DNA of 64,000 nt from Arbacia lixula (lineage: Eukaryota > Echinodermata > Echinoidea > Arbacioida > Arbaciidae), in NCBI GenBank assembly GCA_963669155.1, contig OZ022577.1, positions 11,527,395-11,591,394 on the forward strand. The letters run 5' to 3'. The position numbers and the translations under genes are program-made. A model generated the notes under the pieces. It made no database searches and was not told where the DNA came from. It saw nothing but the letters and a program-made list of their open reading frames with translations. This document shows positions 1 to 11,689 of this stretch, in pieces. How positions within the stretch are numbered: position 1 is the stretch's first letter; each line of letters opens with the position of its first letter.

Positions 1-300
1 TTGTTTAATCTGTTTATTAAATTATAAAACGCATTATGAAAAAAATGTTCTATAGAAGGAATCATCTCCAAAATGTGGTAATTACTCATAAAATCAGGAT
101 TTCACACATGCATAATGACCACATAGATACTGTAACAAAGACTAATACTTTTTTCGTAGTAAGAAAAAAGTCGGTTTGAAATTTAACGGCTGAAATTTTT
201 ACATATACAGAAAGCTTCAACATGCTATATTCTTAGAGATGGCCTTGAATTACACTTTCTTCAATTTATGATCGTGATAGACGATTTCAAATTTTAAGTT
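1..300. other. AT-rich non-coding flank
   Basis: No coding region, RNA gene or clear repeat end is visible. It lies downstream (3' side) of the minus-strand LINE fragment that begins near 305 and may contain its untranslated tail, but no poly(A) or short tandem tail was recognised. Confidence 0.4.
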
Positions 301-304
301 TGCA

Positions 305-1523
305 AAAGGGACGGACAATCTTTAAGATTCTATGATGATGGAACAGAGGATTTGTATGAGCTCGAAAGTCAGCATCACAGATTGTTTGTATTACCCTCTT
401 TTGGACCAAGAAGAGTTTATCTAATTGTGTTTTGAGAGATTTACCCCAGGGCAAGGACACCATAATTGATATAAGATAGAATCAAAGTTGAATACAAAAT
501 AGATAAAACGCTTTGAGGAAGAGAATATTTTAGCCTTCGAATTACACCAGTATTCTTTGACAATGTTTTGCATAGATTATTTATATGAGTTTTCCATGTT
601 AATTTTTCGTCAATATGGAGACCTAGGAATTTAGTTGAAACCACCCTATCTATCACAGCACCATTGAATATGATGTCCCTAGGCAACAGCTTAATTGAAT
701 TGCTATACATCATAAAGTTAGTTTTTTTTTTAGATTTAGGGACAGTTTATTGGCCTGAATCCATGCTGTAATATTACATAACTCTGAGTTAATTGTTTGC
801 AAAAGGACTTGAACATCTTTGTGTGAAAAAATATGCTGGAATCATCTGCAAACAGTATAAAAGATAATACATTGGAAGAGTATTGGAAATCATTTATATA
901 AAGAATGAATAAAAGAGGACCAAGAAGAGATCCTTGCGGCACTCCACAGGTAACATTTTGTAACTCTGAAGCAAAACCATGAATGGATACAAATTGCTGC
1001 CTGTCAGCTTAATAGCTCCTGAACCAGTCCAGCGCTGCACCTCTGATCCCATAGTGCGATAATTTACTTAACAAAATGTTATGATCTACTGTATCAAATG
1101 CCTTAGAGCAATCCAAGAATATTCCAATTGTGTGCATATGGTTATCCAGGGCATCAGAAACTTTATTGATGAAGTGCAATATAGCATGGGTGGTATAGCA
1201 TGTTTCTCACAGAAGCCAAATTGAAAGTTGGAAAAATTTTTACTTGCATTGAGAAACTTAACACTTCTCAAGTAAATAAGTTTTTCAAGAATTTTAGAGA
1301 ACCCTGTTAAGAGAGAGATGGGCCGATACTTTGTCAAGAGCTTGGGGTCGCCCTTCTTAGAAATTGGGACAACCTTTGCAACTTTCATATTCCTGGGCAC
1401 AATGCCATTTGTCATCAACAAATTAAAAATGTGCACTAATGGCTTTGCAATTCCTGGTGCAACACTTTTATTTAGACTGTTGGAGATATTATCACATCCA
1501 GGGCTTTTCCCAATCTTCAAAGA
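305..1523 (-). mobile_element. LINE reverse-transcriptase core fragment (CR1/Jockey-like), decayed
   Basis: Read on the minus strand this is the middle and later part of a non-LTR reverse transcriptase. The piece opens at about 1520 with the fingers segment (KSPGCDNI, then KVVPISKKGD and YRPISLL), continues through the strand-exchange region to the catalytic block QGSLLGPLLFILYINDF and FADDSSIF (910-950), and then the thumb segment with FLGLHIDEKLTWKTHI near 590-640. Several frameshifts separate these blocks, so it is inactive. A further in-family segment (about 305-420) reads LFLVQKRVIQTICDADF and RILKI. The upstream endonuclease is absent here. The family assignment (CR1/Jockey group) rests on motif wording only. 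An (AATA)n tract directly abuts its 5' edge, so a later insertion probably cut it. Confidence 0.85.
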
Positions 1524-1555
1524 ATTTATTTATTTATTTATTTATTTATTTATTC
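1524..1555. repeat. (TTTA)n microsatellite
   Basis: About seven TTTA units. On the minus strand it reads as an (AATA)n tail, typical of the 3' end of a non-LTR element, and sits exactly at the edge of the reverse-transcriptase fragment. Confidence 0.8.
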
Positions 1556-2037
1556 ATTCCTGCATAGTTCAACAATCACAATCAATGTGATACGAAAAAT
1601 AGCATATAAAGTATACATGTGACCAATAATAATCTATTAAAGTTATGTACAAAGCATCAAGACATACATATACTTGTACACAGTTGAACATACAGAGGTC
1701 TGACAATATAAGCTTACAGCTTGAAGGGTTGCCAAACCTTTCTTAACAACAAGGCATTAGCAATATTGTGTCTCGCCCACTTGCGAAAATAACCAGAAAT
1801 ATCGCGATCTCCGTTGCTACGCAAAAGAATTGTATCCCTGGCTGATTGTGAAATATCTGCCATAGAATGTGACATTCCATAAATGAGAAGGGCTATTTCA
1901 CGCAATGCTACTTCCTCTATCTACTCCCCCTCCCCCACCTTCCCCCTTCTTTGAGATGGAATAAAAAGCCTCCACCAAGTTCTATTAGATTAGACAAAGA
2001 CAAAACAGGATGATAATCAGTTGCACAATAGAGGCGA
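1556..2037. other. Unassigned insert between LINE fragment and tandem array
   Basis: No recognisable gene. A 63-codon open frame on the minus strand (1714-1905) has no family resemblance I can name. The segment ends at the (AATA)n tract, so it may be the 3' part of a minus-strand retroposon. Confidence 0.3.
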
Positions 2038-3085
2038 AATAAACTTTAATGTATGACCTCAAATGACCTTTGACCTTATCATGTTACCTCTTACAGCACA
2101 ATAACATGCAGGTGCCCCCAGTGCATCCATCATCCAAGTTTGATTGCCATTGTAGCAACATGTGATGAGTTATGTGTGATAAGAGAGTCTTGCAAGTAAA
2201 CTTTAACGTATGACCTCAAATGACCTTTGACCTTATCCTGTGACCTCCAACGGTACCATAACATGAAGGTACCCCCAGTGCATCTATGACCCAAGTTAGG
2301 TTGTAATCCAAGCAACCTATGTGAAGTTATTTGTCAAAAGAGAGTCTTGCAGGTAAACTTTAACGTATGACCTCAAATGACCTTTGACCTTATCCTGTGA
2401 CCTCCAACGGTACCATAACATGAAGGTACCCCCAGTGCATCTATGACCCAAGTTAGGTTGTAATCCAAGAAACCTATGTGAAGTTATTTGTCAAAAGAGA
2501 GTCTTGCAGGTAAACTTTAACGTATGACCTCAAATGACCTTTGACCTTATCCTGTGACCTCCAACGGCACCATAACATGAAGGTACCCCCAGTGCATCTA
2601 TGACCCAAGTTAGGTTGTAATCCAAGCAACCCATGTGAAGTTATTTGTCAAAAGAGAGTCTTGCAGGTAAACTTTAACGTATGACCTCAAATGACCTTTG
2701 ACCTTATCCTGTGACCTCCAACGGTGCCATAACATGAAGGTTCCCCCAGTGCATCTATGACCCAAGTTAGGTTGTAATCCAAGCAACCTATGTGAAGTTA
2801 TTTGTCAAAAGAGAGTCTTGCAGGTAAACTTTAACATAGAAAAAGAGAGTCTTGCACATACTCTTTAATATATGACCTCAAATGACCTTTGACATCATCA
2901 CATGACCTCTGACAACACCATAACATGAAGATACCCCTAGTGCTTCTATCAACCATGTGTGGCTGCCATTGCTGTAACAGTTGCCAAGGTATGGATCATA
3001 AGAGAGTCTTGCAGGTAAACTTTAACATTTGTGACGGACGCCATTTGGATCCCTTAGTCTCGCCTTCACCTCCGGTGGGCGAGAC
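2038..3085. repeat. 157-bp tandem array with nuclear-receptor half-sites (pearl/Helentron-associated type)
   Basis: Four nearly identical 157-bp units start at 2196, 2353, 2510 and 2667, with a diverged unit on each side (from about 2039, and from 2824 onward). Every unit carries four TGACCT half-sites separated by 4, 1 and 7 bases (reverse complement of AGGTCA direct repeats DR1, DR4 and DR7). Just beyond the array, 3057-3085 is a stem-loop (GTCTCGCC/GGGCGAGAC). The design of a central unit near 160 bp plus a terminal hairpin fits the known tandem-core non-autonomous elements (bivalve pearl, sea urchin Tsp, Helentron-associated elements). That family call is inference. Confidence 0.75.
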
Positions 3086-3545
3086 AAAAAACCATAACAA
3101 ATGCAGATAAGATAACACTCAATATAACATGCATTCAAAGTAATACTTGCTTGTTTTGATATATAACCCTTACCTACACTTTATACAAAAATAGTATAAA
3201 GAAAATACAAGCAAAAATGAGAAGAGATGGGGGGGAGGGGGGGGGGGAGGAGGAGGAGGAGAGGTTGCCCAATGAACCACATTAATATGGAGTTGTCACA
3301 TTCATATCAAAATATAAACGCCAATGATCTGAATAATACAAGAAACAGATGCAAAACAAGAACAAAAATGTCAGGTTGGTGTCGACTAATAGACCAAAAT
3401 ACAAACAATCAGACAAAACAAATACACTAAGAACATTAAGTAGTCAGAGAAACAATGGCCCACATAATGTAAGAAAATCTCACATCAGGTTAACAAAACA
3501 AATTGATTGCTTATCATCAAAACAAGGTTATGAACAATTGTTTAC
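3086..3545. other. Probable LINE 3' untranslated region with G-rich tract
   Basis: AT-rich non-coding DNA just 3' of the minus-strand LINE coding end at 3546, containing a polypurine G/GGA tract at 3227-3263. No gene is seen. Treating it as the LINE's 3' UTR is inference from position. Confidence 0.35.
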
Positions 3546-5199
3546 ATGTTAGAGAGGAGCATGTGCTTGACAGTACGTTTAAACGAATGTTCCGTCAACA
3601 TATTGCAAAGTTTATTTGGTAAAGAATTCCACACATCTGGATCCCTATTCCTAATTGATTTATGTGCTAAGTTACATGGTGTGGGGATTGGATACATGCA
3701 ACTTAGTCGCTTGTCTTGTTGGATAGGAATTTACCAAACTAAGTACCTCTCCCTCATCCGTTGGCATCATAAACAAACTCTGCTCATTAGGGTACCTTAA
3801 GAAATCACAAAATGATTTATCACAGTTAGGTATGCCCTCCGATAGTTTCGGACCAATATTACAAAAGTAATCATTGAAGTTTTCTACAATAGATTTCTTA
3901 TCATCTTCTAATTCTCCATCAATTTCCATAGATCTAATACTTGATGCTACGTTCTTGCTCTTAAAAATTTGTTTGATTACTTTCCATGTTCCTCTAATGT
4001 CTTTAAAGGTTCTCTGAAACTGAGTTGAGTAATAATTTTTCTTTGAAACACGTAAGATTGTAGTTAGGGTGTTCCAATATCTCAAATTTTGTATTTGTAA
4101 TATAGCTTATTTTTCGTATTTATTGACTTCAACAACGATTTTGTAATCCATGGCATTATAGGGATTTTCTTGCAATTTCCTCTATTCCTTTTACATAAAG
4201 GTGTATTCAAATCATACAATAAGAACTTGCTAAAGAAGTTATCGAAAGAGCTATCAGCATTTTGATCAAGTAGAACATCACTCCAGTCAGTTGCGATTAG
4301 CGCCTCCTTAAGCCTTGCAATATTCTCTGAGTTACTCATACGGATACCATTATTTTGAGTAGTAGTGAGAGATTGTTTGCTAAGTGGCACTTTGGTATAT
4401 ACAGGGAAATGGTCAGACAGATCAGAAATTATGATGCCAGCAACCGGAAAAGGTTGTAAATTGCTGAAAATATTGTCAATGAGAGTAGAAGAGTGATCAG
4501 TTACTCTTGTAGGTTTAGTAATGAGAGGCATCAAGGAGAAGGACACCAACATGTTCAAAATTCATCAACAGAATTATTTTCATCACAAGAGAGCAAGTTC
4601 AGATTATAATCACCCATGAGAAACATTGTCTTGTTATTAAGTAATGGATTTGACAGTTTATCATGTACTTCATCTATAAAGAGATTTGTATTACTATGCG
4701 GTGGTCTATAAACAACTCCTAAAACAACATTTCGCTTTCCTGGTATGTTAACATCAACAAATATAGTTTCTAACACATCATTCATGATAGTAAGTTCATG
4801 ACATACTTGGTAATCCAACATAGATGGAATATAAAGAGCCACCCCTCCAACCTTTTTACTTTGTCTGTTATTAAAAACCAGGTTATAACCAGGAATGGAA
4901 TATAGGTTAGCATCGAGATCAGTGGGAAACCAAGTTTCAGTAACTCCTATTGCTGCGAATCCCGAGCTAATACACTTAGTTAAGGCACTGAAACTTTCAA
5001 AATTCTTACACATACTACGAATATTCAAGTGAATTAAAGCAAGGTCATTACTCTTTGAGCCACAGACGAAATCAAAGAATTGATGTTCAGTGCAATATTC
5101 ACAATTTATTGTAATCTGATCACCATTTTCATCAAATTGTCCCAAGGTGCTTGTATTGGATTCAAAGAAATTACACACTTCATCGTCACTTTCGCTCAT
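3546..5199 (-). mobile_element. LINE with endonuclease domain, reverse-transcriptase core deleted
   Basis: The minus strand encodes an apurinic-type endonuclease domain: HLNIRSM near 5030, VTETW near 4945, VVYRPPHS near 4700, GDYNLNLLS near 4610 and SDLSDHFPVY near 4410, which supply the usual N, E, D and S-D-H catalytic residues. A linker follows (NDYFCNIGPKLSE near 3850, then PTDEGEVLSLVNS near 3760). The frame then jumps at about 3740 straight to the far C-terminal end of such proteins (YPTRQATKLHV, then RNRDPDVWNSLPNKL, ending near 3546), so the whole polymerase core is missing. Small frame breaks occur near 4558 and 4085. Opening methionine at 5199. Most like CR1/Daphne-type LINEs, and inactive. 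Confidence 0.85.
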
Positions 5200-5414
5200 A
5201 TTGATAGAGAAAGAACATAGATACTGTGCAGTGACACCGTGGTCTGAGATTTATCAAAAGGCCAACTGAAATAAAAAAGATAGGATATATATAGGATATA
5301 GCAATTTATTGTCCAATTGGAAATTCCATTTTCACTGGTTTACATTGATACAAACAAAGAGTGTGACATCACACAAGGTACATATAAACAGAAAGACATA
5401 TACAATTATACAAA

Positions 5415-5815
5415 TTCTAAAGGATGCATGATGTTTATATTAGCTTTACAATTACTGAAACTGTGCAAAACAAGGCTTCTATTGGGTTGTACGAAATATA
5501 CACTTATTACACCAATAATAGAAAACCTGCATTGGTTACCAATGCGGTAGAGAATAGCATTCACTGTCATACTAATTACATACAAAACACACTCTTGGTC
5601 AAGCTCCTGGCTACATTACAGAATTATGGAGGTATAAAACCAGTAATAATGGTCACAGTTTGGGCAGTTCGACGGATCCTCTGCTTTTACGGATTCCATC
5701 CTTCAAAACGAAAGTAACGCTGAGTGATCAAGAAATTCCTTGTGTAGCCCCCAAGCTCTGGGACATATACCCTTTGAAAGTTAGGAAAACACCGTCCGTA
5801 AAACAACTTTAAATC
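5415..5815 (+). mobile_element. LINE C-terminal remnant (L2/CR1-like), plus strand
   Basis: Pieces in different frames spell the conserved C-terminal module of L2/CR1-type polymerases: ITPIIENLHWLPMR near 5505-5550, an ITYKTHSW-like segment near 5575-5605, and IPSFKTK, QEIPCVAPKLWDIYPLKVR near 5690-5790. Frame changes show it is decayed. Orientation is opposite to both neighbouring LINE pieces, so it is a separate insertion. Confidence 0.7.
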
Positions 5816-5940
5816 AAAGCTCAAAAACACATGTATTTAATTAATAGCATGTATTTAGGAGTCCTATAAAGCGCAGTAGAATATAAACTTGATAGAATAG
5901 TTTCTGCGTTCTATAAATTCATATGTTATTATCATCAGTA

Positions 5941-7392
5941 TTAATACATTTCGGAGACTGGTCTTCGCGCCTGGGCGTTAAAAAGGTGAATCGAGTTGGG
6001 GACGAAAGATTGCCTAAAGCGGGTGGTCCTAGTACGGGGGACACATAAACGTATTCCTGATCTGTTGAACTTGAAATTGTCGTTGAGTGGGTGGGTGGGG
6101 TCAGACATAATGAGTTTTATTTTGCTAGCGACTTTTTCTTGATAGATAATCTCAAGTGAGGGCAAGTCTGCCCCTATTATCCGTTGGGCAACCTTTCTTG
6201 CTTGTTCGAGCCTCCTTAGATCATCATTTGTAGCATTTGCCAAGTAACACACTAAGTTGTAAGATACAACACTTTGAATGATTGACTTGTAGAACATTAC
6301 GATAAGCGTGTTATCTACTCTCAATTTCTTCATTATTCTGACAAAGTACAGCCTCTTGTTTACTTTCTTTTGATTTTGTTCCACGTTCCTTGACCATTTC
6401 AGCGAATTACTTATAGACGTTCCCAGGTATTTGTATTCCTTCACTTGTTCTACATCTTCTCCATGAACAGATACTGCCCTATGTTTGGTGATATTACGGC
6501 GGAAATCTATTATCAACTCTTTTGTTTTGGTTACATTTAATACCAGAAAGTGGTCATCGCACCACTGCACAAAATTTGCTATCGTCATGACATATGAATC
6601 AACACTGTCGGAACTGTCGGAAATGTACCCGGTAATTACGGTATCGTCAGCATATTTAATGATGCTACACTCACTGCTAGTACATCGACAGTCACTAGTA
6701 TACAAGGAGAAAAGTACCGGGCTCAAAACACAACCTTGCGGTGCCCCTGTACGAACTATTCTCTCAGTGGACTGAACATCTCCCATAACTACTTTTTGTG
6801 GTCTGTCGCTGAGGAAATTTTGAATCCATAAAATTATCTTGGGAGGAACCTGAAAAGCTATCAGTTTCTTCACAAGTAGGTGTGGGACAATAGTATTGAA
6901 GGCACTAGAAAAATCTACAGAAGTAGATCTTACATATGACTTTCCTTTGTCTAAGTGAGAGTGTACCTTGTGCAGGTATGTCAGTACCGCATCATCGACA
7001 CCTCTTTTACACCTGTACGCGAACTGCATTGGATCAGCGAATGATGAAGTGTATTTGATGAGGCGTTTTAACATAACCTTTTCAAAGCACTTCATTACAC
7101 CGCTGGTAAGTGAAATAGGTCGAAAGTCATTTAAGTCGTTTGCTTTCCTTTTCTTTGGGATGGGCTTTATCAAAGACATCTTCCAAAGGCGCGGTATTAT
7201 TCCCTGATCCAATGAGTAATTGAACAGTTTGGTGAACACACCTGATAGAGAGGAGAAGCTGACATATGACGTGACGAGCAATGTCAGCGGGACTATCGGA
7301 TTTCTTCTGCGGCATGTTGATGCGTGGGTCGCTCCAAGAAAACAAAGCAGAGCTCTATAACGCGTTGCTGACTCTAGGCGAGGCCAGTGCAT
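5941..7392 (-). mobile_element. LINE reverse-transcriptase ORF (L2/Rex1-like), nearly intact core
   Basis: A long minus-strand frame of 483 codons carries a nearly complete non-LTR polymerase: KPIPKKRKANDLNDFRPISL near 7130-7190, VDFSSAFNTIVPHLL near 6890, GAPQGCVLSPVLFSLYTSDC near 6700-6750 and the active-site KYADDTVITG near 6640. The thumb follows with KEYKYLGTSIS near 6430. The C-terminus is DPTHPLNDNFKFNRSG, RTRTTRFRQSFVPNSIHLFN and then a stop at 5941. The reading of the N-terminal region changes frame near 7260 (another frame reads PADIARHVICQLL there), so at least one break exists, and no endonuclease is found upstream. It looks younger than the other LINE pieces because the polymerase core is unbroken. 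Confidence 0.88.
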
Positions 7393-7990
7393 AGCGTACT
7401 GTGCTGTGAATAACTTTCAGTGCGATCTACTCCATTACCATGCACAAGTGACACAAAAGTCAGCATGTGGGACCGAATTAAAAAAAACGTGCGACTTGCA
7501 AGTTCCAGCAAGAAAAAGTGAAACTACGTCATTCCTGATTTGAGAGTGGCATAAAAAGGACAATCATGGATGACAAGACAAATCAGATGGCACCACAGGA
7601 ACTACCGTAGATGATGTTTTCACAAAAAGAGAGGCATTTGAATTGTTGAATAGACACGCGCCATGCGAGTGACATGAGACACATGCCTACTCGTCAGCTC
7701 TACACTCTGGCATCGACTCAAGGCTAGCCAGGCAAATATAACTAGCTTCTAAAGTTCTTCTTACATTGTCCACTCCATGTTCGAGCAGCTTGATACGTGT
7801 CCGTAGTTGTTCCACGTTTTCCATGTCGCAGACACCAGGTTTATACAAATAGAAACAAATATTGCTCAGGACTTTTTTACACGTGCTCGAGCAACACACA
7901 GCTGACTCCTAGGATACAGGAAGCGCCGGAAAAAATGACCTGTTTAGTGCAGTGTTAGCGAATAATGTTCGGCCGCGCGCTCGGCAAGGG
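7393..7990. other. Non-coding stretch, one small unassigned open frame
   Basis: A 70-codon minus-strand frame (7687-7899) predicts a short helical protein with no recognised family. It could be residue of the LINE upstream region. Nothing else is seen. Confidence 0.25.
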
Positions 7991-7997
7991 CTCCGAC

Positions 7998-8202
7998 CAC
8001 TGAACTATACCACTACATAGTTCAGTGGCTCCGACCCAACTCTATGCTCCGACCAACCTTCTTCGCTTCTCTTCTTCTCGTTTCCTTCCCTCCGTTCTCC
8101 CGGAGATCGGCAGTGTTGCTGCTTGATTAAAAAAGGGCTATTGTGCGGAGGGGTTGACCGCGTGTGTGAGAAGTAGTGGTATACATGTATAGTTCAGTGG
8201 TG
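7998..8202. mobile_element. Short inverted-repeat element (MITE-like)
   Basis: The left end CCACTGAACTATACCACTAC (about 8000-8019) is matched in inverted form at 8174-8201 (GTAGTGGTATACATGTATAG, then TTCAGTGG). The left end is followed directly by ATAGTTCAGTGG, which itself makes a 12-bp perfect stem around an 8-base loop. About 205 bp, no coding capacity. Confidence 0.55.
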
Positions 8203-8920
8203 AGAACCCTTTCAACGAGGTTTGGACGATTCCATTTAGCCTTGGGTAAAATGGCTTATTAGCTGACTAATGATTTGTTATGTATTTATGAAGAAATAAT
8301 TCGGTAAATTCAATGGAATCAACAACGTTGCAAATAAAACTTTTATTTCATTTGCAGACACAGTGTACAAATATATCTTAAATACTTATCCATATATTTC
8401 TAAAAGATGTATAATTCAGACATCTTATGCACATTCCTCCTTATGTACCCTCTAACAGAATCTGTTAATCCCTTCATTTCCGGAGCGAAGACGCCCTCTG
8501 ATTCACGTTCATTAAAATGGTAAGATTTTGCTGCTTTTGCGTATACATTTCTTAGTTTAAAGAGAAATATAATAATTAAAGCATCTAGAGCATATACTAT
8601 GGTATTTCCCATACTTAAACCTGAATTGATAGCGGTAGAAAGACCGTTAAGTTTCTGCATTTTTAAAGTAGCCCCACGTACCTATTCTCGTGTTAATGTA
8701 TATTGCCCACCAAACATTTCATTTAGAATCAATGCTGCGAAATTGGTGTGATATGCATGTGTTATGTGACTTCATATTGCACCGTGATACAGTTGTCTAC
8801 TACTATACATGTATGAATATCTCACACTAACAGAGGATGCATTTCCATATCAAAAAGTTTGATTATTTTCAAACTAAATTTAATATCTTGTAGACTATCT
8901 GTTCGTAACTATCACCATTG
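8203..8920. other. Non-coding stretch with one candidate start-codon exon
   Basis: No recognised gene. An ATG followed at once by GTAAGA lies near 8516 on the plus strand and could in principle be an AP2S1-type exon holding only the start codon, but nothing else supports this. An 86-codon minus-strand frame (8400-8660) has a hydrophobic stretch and no family match. Confidence 0.25.
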
Positions 8921-11031
8921 GTAGGGACGCCCATGTGTCACTAGATGGCGCTTCGCACGTAAGTGCAAAAACGGAATGGCAAAATGGTGCGCGCAATTTG
9001 TGAGATGCGTGATCTGTTCGGGTAGCGGAATTCCGATGTAGAATATAATCAAAGTAAATTTATGGGTTGAGATTTTCAGCTCGACAACCCTGTGAGTTCT
9101 TCTTTCATATGCAACAAAAAGTTTTGGGAAAGCTGCGATGACCGAGCGAGATCGAAACATTTTGCGGTAAGTTTTTGAAAATCCACTTCACTTTTTCGTG
9201 AATTATGGTGAAAACGAAAATGTTCCGTTATGTGGATCAATTCGAAACAAGAATAGTGTCAAGAGTAAATACTGAGCTTCTATTTGGCTTTTGATTTATA
9301 ATGTTTTACAAAGGCGCAGTTGTGCCGCAAAAGGGTTTTATGAGCCCATGTTTAGATCTATGAATATGCGGTGTTGATAAATGTTATGAAATTCCGGAGG
9401 GGGCAACGACAATCGTCGCGCAATTCTAAGCCTCGCTTGTCGGCTGCTATGATAGCTCCGGGTAGCCGCGCGTGGCCGCCACCGTCGGCTAAGCTAAGCC
9501 GGGCCGGTCGGATCGGCGCTATATATAGCTGACCGCGATGCGTGGCTTGCGCGGACATGGCGTCCCGCACACGCGCGCACTATACTACATGTATATCGGA
9601 ACATGTATCGGCCGTGCTGTGCCGTTCGCATGCGCCCACCGCACGCTCGCAGAAAGTCCGATTGGCAATATGCATGCATGCCTGACGGAACAATAGGCTG
9701 GCTGATCCCGTGCGGATTCAGCAACCCACCGGAATATACGCTAAGCGAGTACCGGTAGATCGTTAATTAATATTAGCAAATACGCGAATTTTGTGTACAG
9801 TGTAGACGCAATATCTGTGACTCGGAGACGATGCTAAAATCTTGTTTAAATAAATACTTTTCTTGTTATTTTGCCAAAATTAATGATTTCTATGGATTAT
9901 TAATATTGCAAACAAGCATATATGGTGAGCATTTGTATTTTGGAGTTGTTTTAATATTTTGTGGGCGTCCCTACCAATGTAGGGACGCCCACAAAATATT
10001 AAAACAACTCCAAAATACAAATGCTCACCATATATGCTTGTTTGCAATATTAATAATCCATAGAAATCATTAATTTTGGCAAAATAACAAGAAAAGTATT
10101 TATTTAAACAAGATTTTAGCATCGTCTCCGAGTCACAGATAATGTCGCTACAGCCTACACTGTACACAAAATTCGCTTATTTGCTAATATTAATTAACGC
10201 TCTACCAGTACTCGCTTAGGGTATATTCCGGTGGGTTGCTGAATCCGCACGGGATCAGCCAGCCTATTGTTACGTGAGGCATGCATGCATATTGCCAATC
10301 AGACTTTCTGTGAGCGTGCGGTGCCCGCATGCGAACGGCGCAGCAAGGCTGATACATGTTCCGATATACATGCAGTATAGTGCGCGCGTATGCGGGACGC
10401 CGTGTTCGCGCAAGCCACGCATCACGGCTATATATAGCGCCGATCCGACCGGCTCGATCGGCTTAGCGAGTAACGGGTGGCCGACTGTGGTGGCCACGCG
10501 CGGCTACCCTGAGCTATCATAGCAGCCGACAAGCGAGGCTTAGAATTGCCCCCTCCGGAATTTCATAAAATTTATCAACACCGCATATTCATAGATCTAA
10601 ACATGGGCTCATAAAACCCTTTCGCGGTACAACTGCGCCTTTGTAAAACGTTATAAATCAAAAGCCAAATAGAAGCTCAGTATTTACTCTTGACACTATT
10701 CTTGTTTCGAATTGATCCACATATAGGAACATTTTCGTTTTCACCATAATTCACGAAAAAGTGAAGTGGATTTTCAAAAACTTACCACAAAATGCTTCGA
10801 TCTCGCTGGGTCATCGCAGCTTTCCCAAAACTTTTTGTTGCATATGAAAGAAGAACTCACAGGGTTGTCGAGCTGAAAATCTCAACCCATAAATTTACTC
10901 CGATTATATTCTACATCGGAATTCCGCTACCCGAAGAGATCAGGCATCTCACAAATTGCGCCCACCATTTTGCCATTCCGTTTTCGGACTTACGTGCGAA
11001 GCACCGTCTAGTGACACATGGGCGTCCCTAC
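8921..11031. mobile_element. 2.1-kb palindrome of two inverted transposon copies
   Basis: Left arm 8921-9974 and right arm 9979-11031 are inverted copies joined by the 4-base spacer CAAT. Each arm has its own terminal inverted repeats, GTAGGGACGCCCA at one end and TGGGCGTCCCTAC at the other. The pentamer CATTG directly precedes the left arm (8916-8920) and follows the right arm (11032-11036), suggesting a 5-bp target duplication around the whole palindrome. The inner ~163 bp of each arm (9812-9974 and 9979-10141) are identical, whereas the outer parts differ by scattered substitutions and small indels. A GC-rich, CpG-rich section with a TATATATAG core occurs in both arms (about 9400-9760 and 10200-10540). 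No transposase is seen. The superfamily is undetermined. Confidence 0.9.
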
Positions 11032-11689
11032 CATTGGCATTGCTGGTTGTCGCATATTGGTCATTTTGGTCAAGCATCAGATACACTTGCACTTTGTAAT
11101 GGGCTTTGGCAACAATGTTAACAATATCTGCTGTATCTAGTTTGGCCTTATTTTAGGCTTTGGCAGTAGAAGAATTTCTGGTTTCCTTATCCAATACTAA
11201 GAGGTTCAATTCGGGAACAGTCTTGGGATATTAAAAGCCAAGGGAGTGCTGGTAATAGTCGTTATTGGTTCCTTTACTGCAACCAGCCCTTTCACACGGT
11301 GAGAGGGCTGCATAGTGCGGAGCTTTGGAGCATGAGAGTCGAGATTAGCAGTGATTATATTAGTTGATTTCAGCAATTCTGTAACTCGAAACCTGAATCT
11401 ATTTCACATATTTACGGAGAATACATAAGGAATAGGTCCGAGGTTGGTGTTAAGATGATTTTAATCCATGTTGTATATTTTTTTATTGTTTACAAACTAA
11501 AGTGGTTCAGAATTACATGATAGCAGCTGCGATGATGAAGAATATGGTTCATGCGCATGCGCCAGTTCTCATATATATTCGTGTACAGAATTAAGTTTTT
11601 GGAACAGCCAAGATGGCAGCCTTGATGGACCTTGTTTGTTAGAAAGATATGTGAAGAGGAAATATGTAACGTTGCTCAACATTTTCAAA
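11032..11689. promoter_or_regulatory. Possible housekeeping promoter: NRF1-like and YY1-like sites
   Basis: A GCGCATGCGC palindrome (11552-11563) matches the NRF1 core, and CCAAGATGGCAGCC (11608-11621) resembles the YY1 motif placed just after transcription starts of housekeeping genes. The nearest downstream plus-strand gene is AP2S1, whose first exon has not been found, so this may be its promoter. That link is inference. The rest of the stretch shows nothing. Confidence 0.35.

Noticed and set aside
8400-8660. 86-codon minus-strand frame with a possible membrane segment
   Set aside because: No homologue recognised, no splice or promoter context, surrounded by repeats; left as unassigned.
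9831-10167. Two identical overlapping frames of 80-95 codons on opposite strands
   Set aside because: They mirror each other because they lie in the palindrome arms; AT-rich, no family resemblance.
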